A DNA stretch of 64,000 nucleotides from Stropharia rugosoannulata (taxonomy: Eukaryota; Basidiomycota; Agaricomycetes; Agaricales; Strophariaceae). The stretch's first letter is position 1, and each line of letters opens with the position of its first letter. Where the stretch lies: NCBI GenBank assembly GCA_028532985.1, contig JANCIK010000009.1, positions 2,356,001 to 2,420,000 of the forward strand, in the 5' to 3' direction. The notes below the pieces were generated by a model. The model saw only the letters and a list, made by a program, of their open reading frames with translations, was not told where the DNA came from and did not search any database. Shown in pieces: positions 22,865 through 35,363 of this stretch. The position numbers were made by a program, and so were the translations under genes.

Positions 22865-24888
22865 CTACCACCCGTCTAGCGTGAACCGGAAGACGCGCTC
22901 GTTCTCTGGGGGCGCCTTTACGGGTTTTGTTACTTCCTTACCAGTCGAATTAGAGCGTCCGCCATCGCTACCACCACCACCACCATGACCATCGCTGACG
23001 CCGTCGCCGTCGCCGTCGAGCACCCAGATATCGCGCTCGATGAAGAGCGCGCGCCCGTCCCGCCGCACGAGCAGCACGCTCGCGAGACGCGTGCCGTAGT
23101 ATGCCGGAGGCGCTGGGGTCGGTGGTGGCGCTGGCGAGGGCGTTGATAAGGGCGTTGATGTCGATGGAGAGGAGAAGGGTAGTGCGAGAGCGGTGGGCGT
23201 TGTTGCTGGTGCTGGTGCTGGTGCCTTTGGTGCTGAAGTTGCGCAAGGAGGGGCGGGCGTGGGCGCGGGCGCGGGAGTTGGTCCAGGTGCCGCAGCCGCC
23301 GCCGCACCAGTCGTCGCGGAGAGTGTAGGCGTGGGGGTTGCTCCTGGTTGGGGCGGGGCCGCAGTCGTTGTTGCCGCATGCGCGTGCGCAGGTACGGGTA
23401 CGGGAACGGGAACGGGAACGGTGGAAGCCGCAGCCGAAGCCGCAGTTGCAGTCGCAGTCGCAGTGGGCGCGGGGAAGGGCGCGGCTGGGACTGCACCGGG
23501 CCGGGGTGGAGGGGCGGTGGATGTCCGTGTTGGCGTCTGTGTTGGCGTTTGCGTACTGGGAGGCGCAGCAGGCGTTGTAGCGTGCAGGGCCAGCGGGACG
23601 GGGTCGACCTGGACGGTGTGCCGCAGGGCGTCGCGGGAGGTGATACGCAGTGCGGGCGGGCGGTAGCTGTATGAATTGATTATTTGTTAGCGTTGTTGTG
23701 TGAGGGAGAAGATGAAGAAGTGAAAGTGGACATGGGTGGATGCGAAGCAGGAGAAGCAGGAGGGTGGAGAGGGGTGGGAGGGCGAGGATGGAACAGGAAC
23801 AGGAATAGGATGGCATGAGAACAAGGAACGGGACGAGATGGATGGGATGATGAATGACGACGGATCACGATCATGATCAGACGCGGTACATACGGTACAT
23901 AGCAAAAGACAAAGACAAAGACAACTACTTACGAGAGCAGTTCGAACAAGCGCGCACAAAGCCTACCTTCGTGTTCGCCTTCCGCGTTGCCACTGTTTGC
24001 ATGCGGGCTATCGTTCAGGTCCAGGGCCGCCTCGTCCCTCAGCACCTCCTCCAGCGCCTCGCGCACGCACACGACCTTGGGCCACGCCGCACCGCCCGCG
24101 CCGTCGACCCCGTTCGATACCGCCCCGCACGCGCGCTCGGATGCCGTCAGCGCGCGCACCTCGACCGGACCGCCGCCGCCGTGGTTCGTCGCGAGCGCGC
24201 CGGCGTAGTGTAGCTGTCTGGGGCTGCTAAGGTCGGGTCTGGTTTGGTGGCTGTCATTTGAAGGAGCGAAGAGGAGGAGGTTGAACCCGGCGAAGCGCGC
24301 GTCTGTGGGGACGATGGCATGTACGGCTTCTTCGAGTGATGAAGATGAGTTTGGGGTGGGAGCGGCGGAAGATAAAGAGTCGGGGGATGAGAGGAGGAAG
24401 GAGGAGACGAGCGCGCCGCGCGAGGTGGGGTACTTTGCTGGAGGTTCGGTGATGTTTGTCCTGTGGGTCGGGTGTCAGTAGTCCAGCTAACATGTGGTCT
24501 GAGGGGGATAATGTCACGAGGCACATACGCCACACTCGACAGAACACAGCAAGAAGTAAGGGTGAGACGTACAAGAGCGCTACGCGCCCCGTCGCGCTGT
24601 TGATCCCGAACCAGGAGCCGCCGGCCTGGAGGTCGCGCCCTGAGAGGACGCGCGGGGGCGTGTCGGTGCGCCCGAAGGCGTGAAAGTGCGCGTTCTCGGT
24701 TGGACGCGCGAGGTACTCGTCTCTGTTGGTTGCGAGGATGCTGTGGGTATCGGGGTAACGGTAACGATATACATGTCAGGTGGCAGAGTTGGGGCGATCA
24801 GTGAGCTATGGGTAACTGGACGAAGGTGAGACGCTGGAGCTTACAGCGCGTACTGCGGGTGGTCGAGCGTGTAGACCCCGATGCACAT
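22865..24888 (-). CDS. TANGO2/NRDE-family protein with a Pro/Ala/Thr-rich insertion
   Basis: Homologue of TANGO2 (DUF833/NRDE), a protein tied to Golgi/ER organisation, mitochondria and acyl-lipid or haem handling; its exact activity is unsettled. Four exons join in frame to 513 residues: 24888-24845, 24740-24573, 24460-23933 and 23666-22865. The start MCIGVYTLDHPQYAL followed by ILATNRDEYLARPT is the family signature, with the NRDE motif and the N-terminal Cys at position 2. GRDLQAGGSWFGIN and VALLTNIT also match. Residues about 273-435 form a low-complexity Pro/Ala/Thr/Val-rich stretch placed just before the conserved end block YYGTRLASVLLVRRDGRALF. Animal TANGO2 is about 275 residues and lacks this. 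A Gly/Asp-rich segment precedes the end (FTLDGW). Its start faces the ARP6 start 314 bp away. Confidence 0.88.
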
Positions 24889-25202
24889 CGTTCGTTGCTT
24901 TATTAGCACGTCCTAGTCAGGTCTCGAGTATGTAGCTAAAGTCAAGTCAAGGCTGGTCAAGTCGGTGTCGGTGTCAGGAACAAGTCAACAATCCGGACGT
25001 CCAGCATCCCGGCCCCGGTATCAGACACCCCGCACGTGGTGGCGGTGTATATTCCCACGCCACACGCGAGCGGCTTGATCTGGATTGTGCATGCCAGTTC
25101 TCGAAGTTCTCTCGTTCACGAGCGGTCATATACCCTACCTCAGCTACTACTCGTTACCGGACAGCTTAGAAAGAGAGATACGAACGCAAGTCTGGATAGA
25201 GG
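24889..25202. promoter_or_regulatory. Bidirectional promoter shared by TANGO2 (-) and ARP6 (+)
   Basis: Only 314 bp separate the two start codons, so both promoters and both 5' UTRs must fit here. I see no clear TATA box. Short direct repeats of a TCAAGTC/AAGTCAAG type occur near 24940-24990. Confidence 0.7.
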
Positions 25203-28200
25203 ATGCCGCTCGTGATCCTCGACAACGGCGCGTCGACTGTCAAGGCAGGCGTCTTCGGCCGCGACCCCGTCCCTCGGTACGTTCTCTCCTCTCTTGTCCT
25301 AGACGCGTCTTGACTCGTGTACCACCATTCACCCACCTTCCTCCCGAACGCCTTCACCCTCACCTCCGAACCCACTCGCACCCCCATTCACTCGCCCACG
25401 GCGGACCCACCAACCACACCCACTCGTCTACGCCGGAACCACAGCCTGGTCCCCAACGCCGTCGTGCGCTCCAAGGGCGACAAGGCGACATACATCGGGC
25501 ACGAGCTCGCGCGCTGCCGCGACTACTCCGCCTTGCACTTCCGCTTGCCGTTCGAGAAGGTGCGTTTTGTGCTTGGTCTGGGTTTTGTGCTTGGTCTGGC
25601 TTGCGTTCGCTCGTTCGTCGTTCCTTCATTCCTTCGTCGTCCGTTACGCTCGTTACGCGCGGTTGTGCTCGGCTTTGCGTTTGTGCTCGGCTTTGTGTTC
25701 GTACCCCCTCGCTTCCCCGTACACGCGGACGAACCCGCACCCGCACGCGATGCAGACGCACTGACCGACCGACCGACCGACCGACCGACTGATTGACTGA
25801 ACTGAACTGACTGACTGATCGACGCACAGGGCTACCTCGTCGACTGGGACGCGCAAAAAGCCGTCTGGGACGGGATATTCTCCGATGAGGTGCTTGGTGT
25901 AAGTCCCCCTCCCCCCTTCCTTCTGTTTGCAACACAAATGAAATACGAAACAACACAAATACGAATCACGAAATACGAAATACAAAAAAACGAAATATAA
26001 AAAACGAAACACGACCGAAACACGAAATACAAAAAACGAAAAACGAAACACGAAAAACAGATCGACACGACGGCAAGCACGCTGCTCCTGACGGAGCCCT
26101 ACTTCAACCTGCCCAACATCCAGGACACGTACGACCAGCTCATTTTCGAGGAGTACGAGTTCGCCGCGTATTATAGGTGTACCCGTGCGTTTTCTTAAGT
26201 TTCATTCATTCATTCTTTCTTTCTTTCTTTTTCGTTATCTCCTTCTTTCGTTCTCTCTTTTTCTCCTTTTCTCCTTTTCTCTTCTCTTTCATTTCATTTC
26301 ATGCTGGCAAGCATGCTGACTACCGTCCTCCCATGCACAGCCGCCTCCCTCGTCCCCTCCGGCTCGCTCTTCGCCTCCCCACCCCCCTTCGACCCCCCCT
26401 CTCCTCCCGCAGACGACGATATGGATACAAGGACGAGTGCAGACGCTGGTCTGAACGCGCACGTAAACGCCGACGCGCCAACCCCACCCCACCCGCTCCC
26501 GGCACCGCAGTGCACTATCATCGTCGACGCGGGCTTCAGCTTCACCCACATCGTACCCATCATGGACGGCCAGATCGTCTGGGGCGCTGTTAAGCGGTAC
26601 GTCCCTCTCTGTGTGTGTTTTTTTGAGATGCGGGTTTGTGAGGTGCTTGGTGCTGATGAGGATGCTGTTTCTTTATAATTATCATATAACGTGATTGAAT
26701 GTGTGGTGGTTAACGTGTATCCCTCCGACGCGTATGACCCTCCGACACCTATACCCTCCGACACCTATACCCCTCCCCCTCCGACGACGGTACAAACTAC
26801 GCAACACAACACAACACAGGCTAGACGTAGGCGGGAAGCTGCTGACGAACCACCTGAAGGAGCTCGTGTCGTTCCGGCAGTGGAACATGATGGACGAGAC
26901 GCACATCATGAACGACGTCAAAGAGCGCTGCTGCTACGTCGCGCGCGACTTTGTGCGAGAGTTGGAGGTGTGCCGGTGAGTTTTCCCCTTCTTCTTCACT
27001 TCGTTTTTCTTCCTCTTTTTCTTCGGGGGTTTCTGGGTGGTTTCTGGGTGGAGACGAGATGAGGCGAAAAACGCGTCCCGGGCCGGCGTGCCTGATACAC
27101 ACGCGACGCGACGCGTTGCGTAATGCACATAGTCTATTCTCAACTTCGTGTTCTACGAAAAGGGAGGGAGAGCAGAAGCTAATTTGTATCACAGCACGAC
27201 GCCGCGCGCCACCAACCCGATCGTGCAGGAGTACATCCTGCCGGACTTGTCTGCGAACCGCGCGGGCCGCGTACGCGTTCCTAGCGAAGGTGCGGGGAAC
27301 GATAATAACAGCGGTGCTGGTGGGGCAAACGATCAGATCCTGGTTATGGCGAACGAGCGGTTCAGCGTGCCCGAGGTGATGTTCCGGCCTGACGATATCG
27401 GTGCGTCTTCCCCCGTTTTATTTTATTTTTATTTTTATTTTTTCGGTGCTATGATTGGATATGATATGGGAGCGTATCGCGTACACACATCTTTCCTTTT
27501 TCTCTCTCCCTCATTTCTGGGCGACTTCGTGCGTTATATGATCGTGCAGGATTTAATACTAAATCTTACATACAGGACTCCAGCAGGCGGGGCTCCCTAG
27601 TACGATTGCGCACTGTATCGGGCTGCTGCCGGCGCCCCTGCGCGGTATGTTCTGGGCGCATATTGGCCTCGTCGGCGGCTCGACCAAGTTTGATGGGTTT
27701 AGGAGGAGGCTGTGAGTCGTCTTTTTTTTATTTTTTATTTTATTTTTTATTTATTTTTATTTTTTCTTCTTTCTTTTGATTTTTTTCTTTTGATATTTTG
27801 AACCGCTTTTTTCAGGAGACCCACAAGGCGGTTTGGACGGCCGACTCAGTGAGTCTTCTGCGTGTATGTCTCGTCCGGCGTGACATGCATGGACACTGCG
27901 CTGTCCTTCGTCATCGCATACCAGCCCTCCCGGCTCGTTTTCCGTTTTCCCGTTTTTTCGTTTTTCCGTGTATTATCTTTCAACGGCAACAGCACACTTC
28001 TACATATGTCTTATCTTATTTTGGCTCTTTCACGACGCGCCGTTCTGCGATATAGATAGCGTGCCGCGCGCTATTTTGGTCGTGCGGCCGGCACATACTC
28101 CTGGCTGTGCTTCCGGTCCTGATTTTGGCTTCTGGTCGTGGTCTTGCTCGCGGCACTGGTCCCGGTCCTGGCTCGGGGACCAGTGGTAGTACACGCAGGT

Positions 28201-29179
28201 CTATGGACGGAAGCAGCGATGATCGTATACACACACGGTGCCTGTGCCGTGCATTGAGTGCTAGGGAGTCGTTCCCCAGGCTGATTATATTTACTTTTAC
28301 TTTACTTCTCAGCTGTCCCATGTTTTTTTTAATCCTTCCGGCGTTTTAGTACTCTTACTCTCACTTTTTTTGTCGTCTTCCGGCAGACGAGAAAATAAAA
28401 TGACTGCGAGGTGTTGATATGAATATAGTATGCTGACGTGAACCGTTGTGCACAGGCTCGCGGAACTGCGCATGCTCGCGCCTGTTGAGTGCGAGGTGGG
28501 GATATATGAATGTGACGAGTGCGTGCTTTTGTTATTATTTTTGGACGTTGGTACACGGGTGCTGATTGATGCTCTTATTTTTATTCTTTTACTATGTACA
28601 TGAATGGGTCTATCCAACTCGACGCCGCGATCTGCGCACAGCCCTATAACGGAGGCGTACCGGTCTGCGTATGCGTTTGCACAGCGGGACGACGCGCTGG
28701 CGGTGACTGGGCGGGCGGTGACGCGCGCTGAGTACGCGGAGAGCGGGAGTAGTGCGACAAGGCGCAAGTGGCGCGACTGGAAGGGCGCGAGCGTGGAGGA
28801 GGAGCGCGACGCCCGGGCGCACCGCGAGCCCGAAGAGGTTCCTGTACCGAGGCCGCGCGCGAAGCCTAAGCCCGGGCTGAAGGAGAGAGAGAAGGAAAAG
28901 GGCAAGGGGGCGAATAAGGAGAAGGAGAAGGAGAAGGAGAAGGGAGGCGAGAAAGGGAAGGGGAAGGATAAAGACAAAGACAAGGAAAAGGACAAAGACA
29001 AGGAGAAGGAGAAAGAGGCGAGCGCAATCGCTGATCGGGTGCAGGCGCCGAGCCGCGCATCGCGTGCTGCTGCACGAAGTGCGCGGAGCGCGGGTGCGAG
29101 CGCAGACGCCATTAGCACTAGTGCGCCCGCTGCGAGTGGCAGCGCTAGCGCAAAGACTAGCGCTGGCGCTGGTGCGTGA
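25203..29179 (+). CDS. ARP6: Actin-related protein 6 (ARP6), SWR1/SRCAP chromatin-remodelling subunit
   Basis: ARP6 is a nuclear actin-fold subunit of the SWR1 complex, which places histone H2A.Z in nucleosomes. Ten exons join in frame to 578 residues: 25203-25276, 25445-25559, 25830-25898, 26061-26184, 26341-26596, 26820-26975, 27195-27400, 27576-27711, 28456-28518 and 28642-29179. ARP6 hallmarks are [113 protein letters not shown] [23 protein letters not shown] and [19 protein letters not shown] variable acidic loop (residues about 135-175) and a Gly/Asn loop are inserted. The last exon adds [20 protein letters not shown] and then an unusual tail of Lys/Glu/Asp repeats (28881-29020) followed by an Ala/Ser-rich end. 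Intron 8 is 744 bp, far longer than the others. Confidence 0.95.
25762..25800. repeat. GACC/GACT tetranucleotide repeat in ARP6 intron 2
   Basis: About six GACC units followed by degenerate GACT/GATT units, inside the second ARP6 intron, about 30-65 bp before the acceptor at 25829. Confidence 0.9.
25925..26058. repeat. Degenerate CGAAATACAAA-type repeat in ARP6 intron 3
   Basis: Most of the intron consists of CGAAACAC, CGAAATAC and AAAAACGAAA units, ending at the acceptor 26059-26060. It gives the - strand a spurious Phe/Ser-rich frame. Confidence 0.85.
28881..29020 (+). repeat. Purine-rich imperfect hexamer repeat encoding a Lys/Glu/Asp tail in ARP6
   Basis: AAGGAG, AAGGAC and similar units follow one another in frame and encode runs of KEKEK and KDKDK at the end of ARP6. 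This is a low-complexity coding repeat and probably polymorphic in length. Confidence 0.85.
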
Positions 29180-31781
29180 CGGTGGCACTACTGACCCCGC
29201 ATCCATGGGGAGGGAGGGCGTGCATGGGAACACATTGCGGGGGGTTCTGGGCTCGTGTGCGCACGCATACGCGGATGGGGCTTCTAGCGCCCGCGGGTGT
29301 GGGTGCGGGTGCGCTTACTGTCAGACCTGCTAGTCCATCACGGGATCGCTTCCCTTGCAAGTTGCAGTTCGGGTGCGGCGTGTCTCCACGGCGCGCCGAG
29401 GAAGTGCCTTTATCACTCCCAGCTGCCAGCCTTCTTCGCAGTTCCCACCTGCGTTCTTCAACGCACCTGGCTTCTTACCACGTTTGGGCGCGCGTCTCTG
29501 GGTTCTTGATTCCTCGTTCTTGATTCTTGATGGCTCATTTTTTTTCGTGTGTAGTTCTCGTCGGTCTCTGACACTGTTCGCGGGATGTACATATGTGCCT
29601 GTCGGTGCGCGACGGTGGCGGTTGTGCTTGACATGTCTTTATGCGAGTTGTGTGTGTAGCAATATGTCTTTTTCTGAATGATCTGCGCTGTCCGTGCCGG
29701 TTCTCCGTAGTATGATAGCTCTTCGGGTTGACGGTTGGGGTGCCAAAAAATTGGGTGTTTGCTAGGATTGAATATTGAAAGTTTTGATATTCATACAGTT
29801 GTTGATACGGAACGGGGCAAGTGCTTCTTCTCCCAGTGCTTCTGCTTCCCCACTCAGATTCGCTCTGGTGATATCATGCGCGCGTCGAGAAGGAGAAGCT
29901 GGGCCGCCGATACTACGATGTGATCCCTCATGCCCGTGATATGCTATGCTATCCTACACGATGCGATGCCGGGCGATTGCCTTTTCGCCTTCGTGAGCCT
30001 GCTCGCCTTCTATACTCACTGGTAGGCGCAGTGGAAAAGAGGCAGCAGACGCGGGTGCGCGGTGTCGCTAGAGGAACGAACACGAACACTGGCTATTCTT
30101 TCCCGAATTCTCGCCTGTTCTGTCCGTCTCTTTGCCTTTTATCCTGCGAGCACGCCATTGATTGATTCGCTCAATTTCACCTCCATTAGCACCCGCCCTG
30201 AGCCTTCTTGGTTGCATGGATGAGCTGTGTACCTACATACATACATACTGGGATACCGGACTCGCTGTAATTATCCAACTAGCATCCGGCGCCAAGTCCA
30301 AGTCCGAGTCTATTGTTCATGCTCTATAGGATGTACTGTATCCTTATCCTGCTCGAGTCTGCGGTCAGGCAGTAATCGGTGATCAGTCCGCGTCGTATCT
30401 GGCGCCTTGAGGTGCGGGTCGGGTCGATCAGGTGTCCTTGGATTCTTCCCATGATGCGTGGATGGTGACTCAAAATAAAAACAGCATTAACATCGTGGAA
30501 GAGAATGCGAATGCTTGTGGTAATTAATGATCTTAGGCGCAGCATGTCCCGACTCCCGACTCCCGACACGCGGATTCAGATGCTACCTGCGGCGTAGCCT
30601 TGGAACAATCCCATCCGTAAGCGTACTTAAGCTCGGTCACGCTGGGTTAGCAGAGCTAGTTAGCCGCAGTACGCAGTGTGCAAGTCAATTTATTAATGAT
30701 GACTAGGGTGCGAGTACGGAGTCCGTCTGCATCTTTCTAAGATACTTTCTTAAAACAAGTGCGCTATGGAAGAGCGCGGGGGCGGACGTGGTCTAAGCAA
30801 AGCTGCGGCGGGAGAGATTAAATTCAGGCGAGTCATAGCGTAGCGTATTATGGTATGGTATGGTATGGTACAGCATTTCGCAGCGGCGTGCCAGTATAGC
30901 ACCACAGTGGCACGGCGTGGTCGGGGCGGCATGGCGTGTCTTCCGCCATCCGCGCGTGGATATCAATGAACGACGGTCCGTGCCTACATATTTAATAAAT
31001 TATCACTCGCAGTGAGGGTACATGTGTACATAACTGATACATGCAGTATGTAGTAGTAATAATGATACGAGGTGCGCTGGATGGATGGATGGATGGATAG
31101 ACATTGCATTAGATAGCCGGGAGTATGATGTTCGAATGACGGATTCATGCCAGTGCGCCCCCATTTGCCTTCAATTCGATCGATCATCCCCTAGTCCTCT
31201 CCCCTCTCCGAAAAATTAATTTGGTATGTGAACGAGGGAACGTGGCACCTCCACCCCTGCCCGCTGATCCCTGGAGCAGCGCGTCGGCGCGTGGGTGATG
31301 GTAGTAAGTGCATTTCGGGATGGGCAATCGAGGAAGCGCCGGAAGGAGAACTCGTGGAGTTGTACAAGGGAAACAGAGGATAATGAAGGAAGAGGATACG
31401 GTAGGGAATAGGAGTACATACATAAGGATATAGGAATAGGGAAGCCTCTCTCCCGTATGGGATACTTTGGACTTAGTGGCACGGTGAATTAGATGGATAA
31501 TTCGGTAACTATGTGCAGTTATCAGTATGACTCGGGGCGCGTGTTCGTGTCCAACTCGGGATTCAATATTCAGGATCGACGGGGTCGGGGTCGGTATCCC
31601 GAACCTGGGAAGGACGATGGAACCTGGGCAGGACGATGGATGCGAGGCCTCGGAAGGTTTTCTACATGACTGTCTGAATCAGGCGGAGGACATTGTAAGT
31701 TCGCTTTATTTTAGCGCCCGAGGGTGCCACTCCGAAATGCCAAGCGTAAATACTAATTGACGCGCGTCGCGCGCCCCGCCC

Positions 31782-31831
31782 TGATGCGTGATGCGGGGTG
31801 TGATGCGGGGTGTGATGTAGGGTGTGATGCG
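31782..31831. repeat. 11-bp tandem repeat (GTGATGCGGGG-type)
   Basis: About four imperfect copies of TGATGCGGGGTG-like units follow one another; one copy reads TGATGTAGGGTG. The repeat sits in the gene-poor region and encodes nothing recognisable. Confidence 0.85.
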
Positions 31832-34800
31832 CCGCATGCGCGTACGCAACATACCAAAGTCCAGTTACCAGTAAACAAATATGTACTCTACATAGCAAGC
31901 TGTGTTGGTTGGGGAATCCGGAACTTAATTCCCTTTTTGATGGATTTATTTTAAACTTCTTATCAGTCCTCTGGACCTGTAATCTGTAATGCAATTATCT
32001 ATACGAACCAAGTACGAATACGCATGGCGTGTAAGGTGTACTGGCAGGATACATAGCGCCGTGTAATAGTGTACTAGTGAATGTGGTGCTGCCATGTACT
32101 GCAGCTTTTTTTGGCTCTTTGGTTGGGCATAGTGCAATGGAGTGCAGAGTTGTACAGCAGCATCACCAAGTGACAGGTGTGGTGTAGCGTAAGGTACACC
32201 CGCCTGGCGCCGCCGCTAGCTGCCGCGGCGCTGGTGCGACACCGTCGGCAGTGGGTGGGTCGGTAGAACAATATCATATGTAGCTCGGAGTATACTCTGT
32301 AAAGGATCACAGTATATGCCGCAGGTCGGGTAGTATATACGGGGATTGAGTCTGTTTACATTGGAAGTATACCTATATTGTATAAATTTTAATTCTCAAT
32401 GAGCAGGGATCGTCGATTTATCTGTCCGAATTATTGCTAAGCAGTAGGGCTGCAAGGGCCCGTGAATGGCGCTGCGGCGCCTACCGGAGTAGTTCTGTTA
32501 AACGGAAAATCGCATTCATCGGCGGGGTTCGCTGACCCTTTGAACAAAGATGAACCCTGGGCTCAGGTGGAGGACGCATCAGTTATAGCATTTTTATTGA
32601 AACAATTTAGTACTCTACATAAACCTGTATACTGTGCGCAGGTGTACTCAGTATGACTTATGTATGCATATCAGCTTACGGTCGTGACTGAATAACAAGT
32701 ATACGGCAGGAGCGCTCTGCATAACCATTGGATTACGGATAGGGTATCCGGGCTTGCCCTTTCCATCGCCCAAAAATTGACATTGCCCAGCCCAGAGTAC
32801 TTGCATCTGCCCGGCGGCTAGACTGAGGGTTCGAAAGCTTAAGCTATTTATTAAGGTTGATATATAGGGTACTCCAGTGTCTACATACCAGAGCGTCTTC
32901 TCTTTCATCAACCCCGTGTGTCAGCGAGCGGGCGGTGTGACCGGGACCACGACGTTCGAGAGACCAGAAGTGCCGCGTTTTACTAAAACTATACATACCA
33001 CACCCATCTTCCTCCTTTCAGTGGGCAGTACCGCAGAGGCGCGGCCTATTTCCGACGCGCCGTGCGCAGTCATGCACATCAGAGAAGCTTGGAGACTGCT
33101 ACAGTTCATTATGCATACTTAGACCTTGGCCCTGAGGAGGTCCTGCCGTCGGACCAACCAGCCTAGTACCAGAATTACATCAATACATTGCGATGCATGG
33201 GGCCGAGTCCTGCTGAGATGCTGCTGCAAGGCAGGCGCCCGGCGTGGTACTTTAAGCAACCTATTACTGGCATTCGTATCAGACACGGGACCAGCGGTGC
33301 CTTTGCATTCTTGAGAAAAACGGCGCCGTAAGCGTACACGCTCAACTCTCTTACCAGGCGTTACCCCAAAAGCTGAAGTTATAATACGTACAAGTGCGTA
33401 AACTGGTGACCATGACAAGGACCAAGATAGAAAAGCATATGAATAGCTGTGTAAGTAGAGTATTAATTATAGTGCCGCGCACCCATTGTATACTCTTCCC
33501 ACTTGCTCGTGCAAGCCGTGGACCACCCTTGAACAGGGAGACACCCCTTATTTTGAATTGGGCCTCCCCGCCGACCTTGGTTCTAGTTGGGTTCTAGGGT
33601 TCTGCTATACCTAGAGCATACATACAGGCGCGCTTAAAAAAGTAAGTCGTAATAGCTATTCTCGGGTTTTTCATCTGTTCATACAAACGGGGGATAGCAG
33701 CCTTCCTCCCCTCCGTCACGGTGCACATAGTAGCTCGCGCGCCATTTTAGGAAGAGGAGCAGGCCTCACACGGGTACAGCTACGGCGAGCGCGGCGCGGC
33801 GCGGTTCGCCGTTCCGGATCTTGCGACTGACCCCGGCCAGGGGTGCGCCCACTTAGGGAACGCGGCTACCTATTTAGCCCAGGCTGATGAGACGGAGCAA
33901 GTACATAGATAAGTAGCCTATTTCCCCAGTGACCCACACGAGGCCCGGTCGGTGCCCGCTAGACTCTAGCGCAACGCGCTTAATATGTACATACATACAT
34001 ATTTTGCCTTGCGGTGTACTTTCCTAGCGGAGACGGCTGCTTAGCCGCCGTAGTAGATACAAGACTAGAGTTTTTGTTCTAGAAAGAAGTGAATGGATGA
34101 ACGAGAGAAAGAAAGAAAGAAAAAAAGAAAGCGGTTAATCGGCTAGCGAGCGGGAGCGGCTACTTATCGTTATGGACAGGACTTGGGCAAAGGTGTGAAT
34201 TGGGGCGGCCGATCGGAGGGACAGCGCGGTACGCACGGCAGGCAGAACTAGTCATTGCGTTCCCAAGAACTGCCATTGTCAATATTACGCCAGTGCTAGG
34301 CTGCACTGTCAATGCCTCCCACGACAGAAAGAGTTCATGCGCTGCCAAGTAGTGCTGGGCCCACATTGCCAAATAGGCTCGCAGCGTCTGTTACCGCGCG
34401 AGACACAGTGCGCATTGGGTTAGGCCTGGAGCTTGGGAACGCAGAGCAGGAGAGCGGTGCGCCAGTGCGGGATGGGCGCCAAAAATAGGAGCCGAGAGTC
34501 TGAAAGCGGGCCAATGAGCCTGGCCGGTGGGCGTCTGACCCACCCCCGCACCTGGGCCTGAGTCATCACAAGTCAGATAAGCACGCTCGCATCGCAGGCC
34601 GCAGCACAGAAATAAGAGTAGGCCAATTGAATACCGCTGTAAGCATACGGTACCCGTGCTAATTGAGATGCGCGCCGCGGCCCGTTTGGTTTAGCCGCCA
34701 GAGCTCGCACCCTCAAAAGTTTTGCGAAGACCGTGACAGACCAGGCCAGCGCAGCGCCACCCGACAAGGACAGGAAAACGCTCTCACGGCCACGGTGTCC

Positions 34801-35363
34801 CATCACTGCAGCGCGAAGCAAGCTATGATTGAGAACGAGAAGTGTACATGTTAGTAACATACCCCGAATGATGACCGCGCCCGTCAAGTCCCACAGATCG
34901 TGATTCGACATCTCGCAAGTCGCAAGATGCGAGATACCCCTGCGTGCTTCGCTGACAGGAGCGGTATGGAAGCGCAAGTGACAATGCCCATTGGTCTTGG
35001 AGTTTTGAGTTGTGTCTGTCAAAATGGCAAGGCTAAGATCTCCGGCATACCCAGAGTCGCATTGTACCAGTGGCACATCTTCACATACGTTATGCACTAC
35101 GCTGGACAGACAGAGTGGCGTCCGTTGCGCAACCTTTGCTCATAGCGCCAAGAGATACTGGTCGCTTGCGAGACTCTATATCGGTTCGCCGTACTTTACC
35201 CAAGGGTTCTAAGAAGAAGCAAGGAGTTTGCAGTTACACCGTGCAGAGAAGCCCGCTGTCGACACTAGCCAAAGCTTTCATCCAAAACATATCAAAATCC
35301 TGGTTTCACAGAAAGAAGTGCTCTGAAGCACAAGTTTGCCCCTGTTCACGCCACTCGGAAACG

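Noticed and set aside
23193..23666. 157-codon + strand Ala/Gly/Val-rich frame
   Set aside because: It is the exact antisense of the Pro/Ala/Thr-rich insertion of TANGO2, and the - strand frame is supported by spliced family motifs on both sides.
25085..25796. 235- and 159-codon + strand frames over the start of ARP6
   Set aside because: They run across ARP6 exons 1-2 and introns in part out of frame; ARP6 homology fixes the correct frame and splice sites.
27816..27846. Possible extra ARP6 exon in intron 8
   Set aside because: Although bounded by TTCAG and GTGAGT, ARP6 sequence is already continuous across the 27711/28456 join, so it is not needed; kept only as a testable cassette.
34573..35097. 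174-codon - strand frame in the gene-poor region
   Set aside because: Mixed hydrophobic and basic stretches with no known motif; a short GT...AG within has its only TACTAAC too close to the donor.
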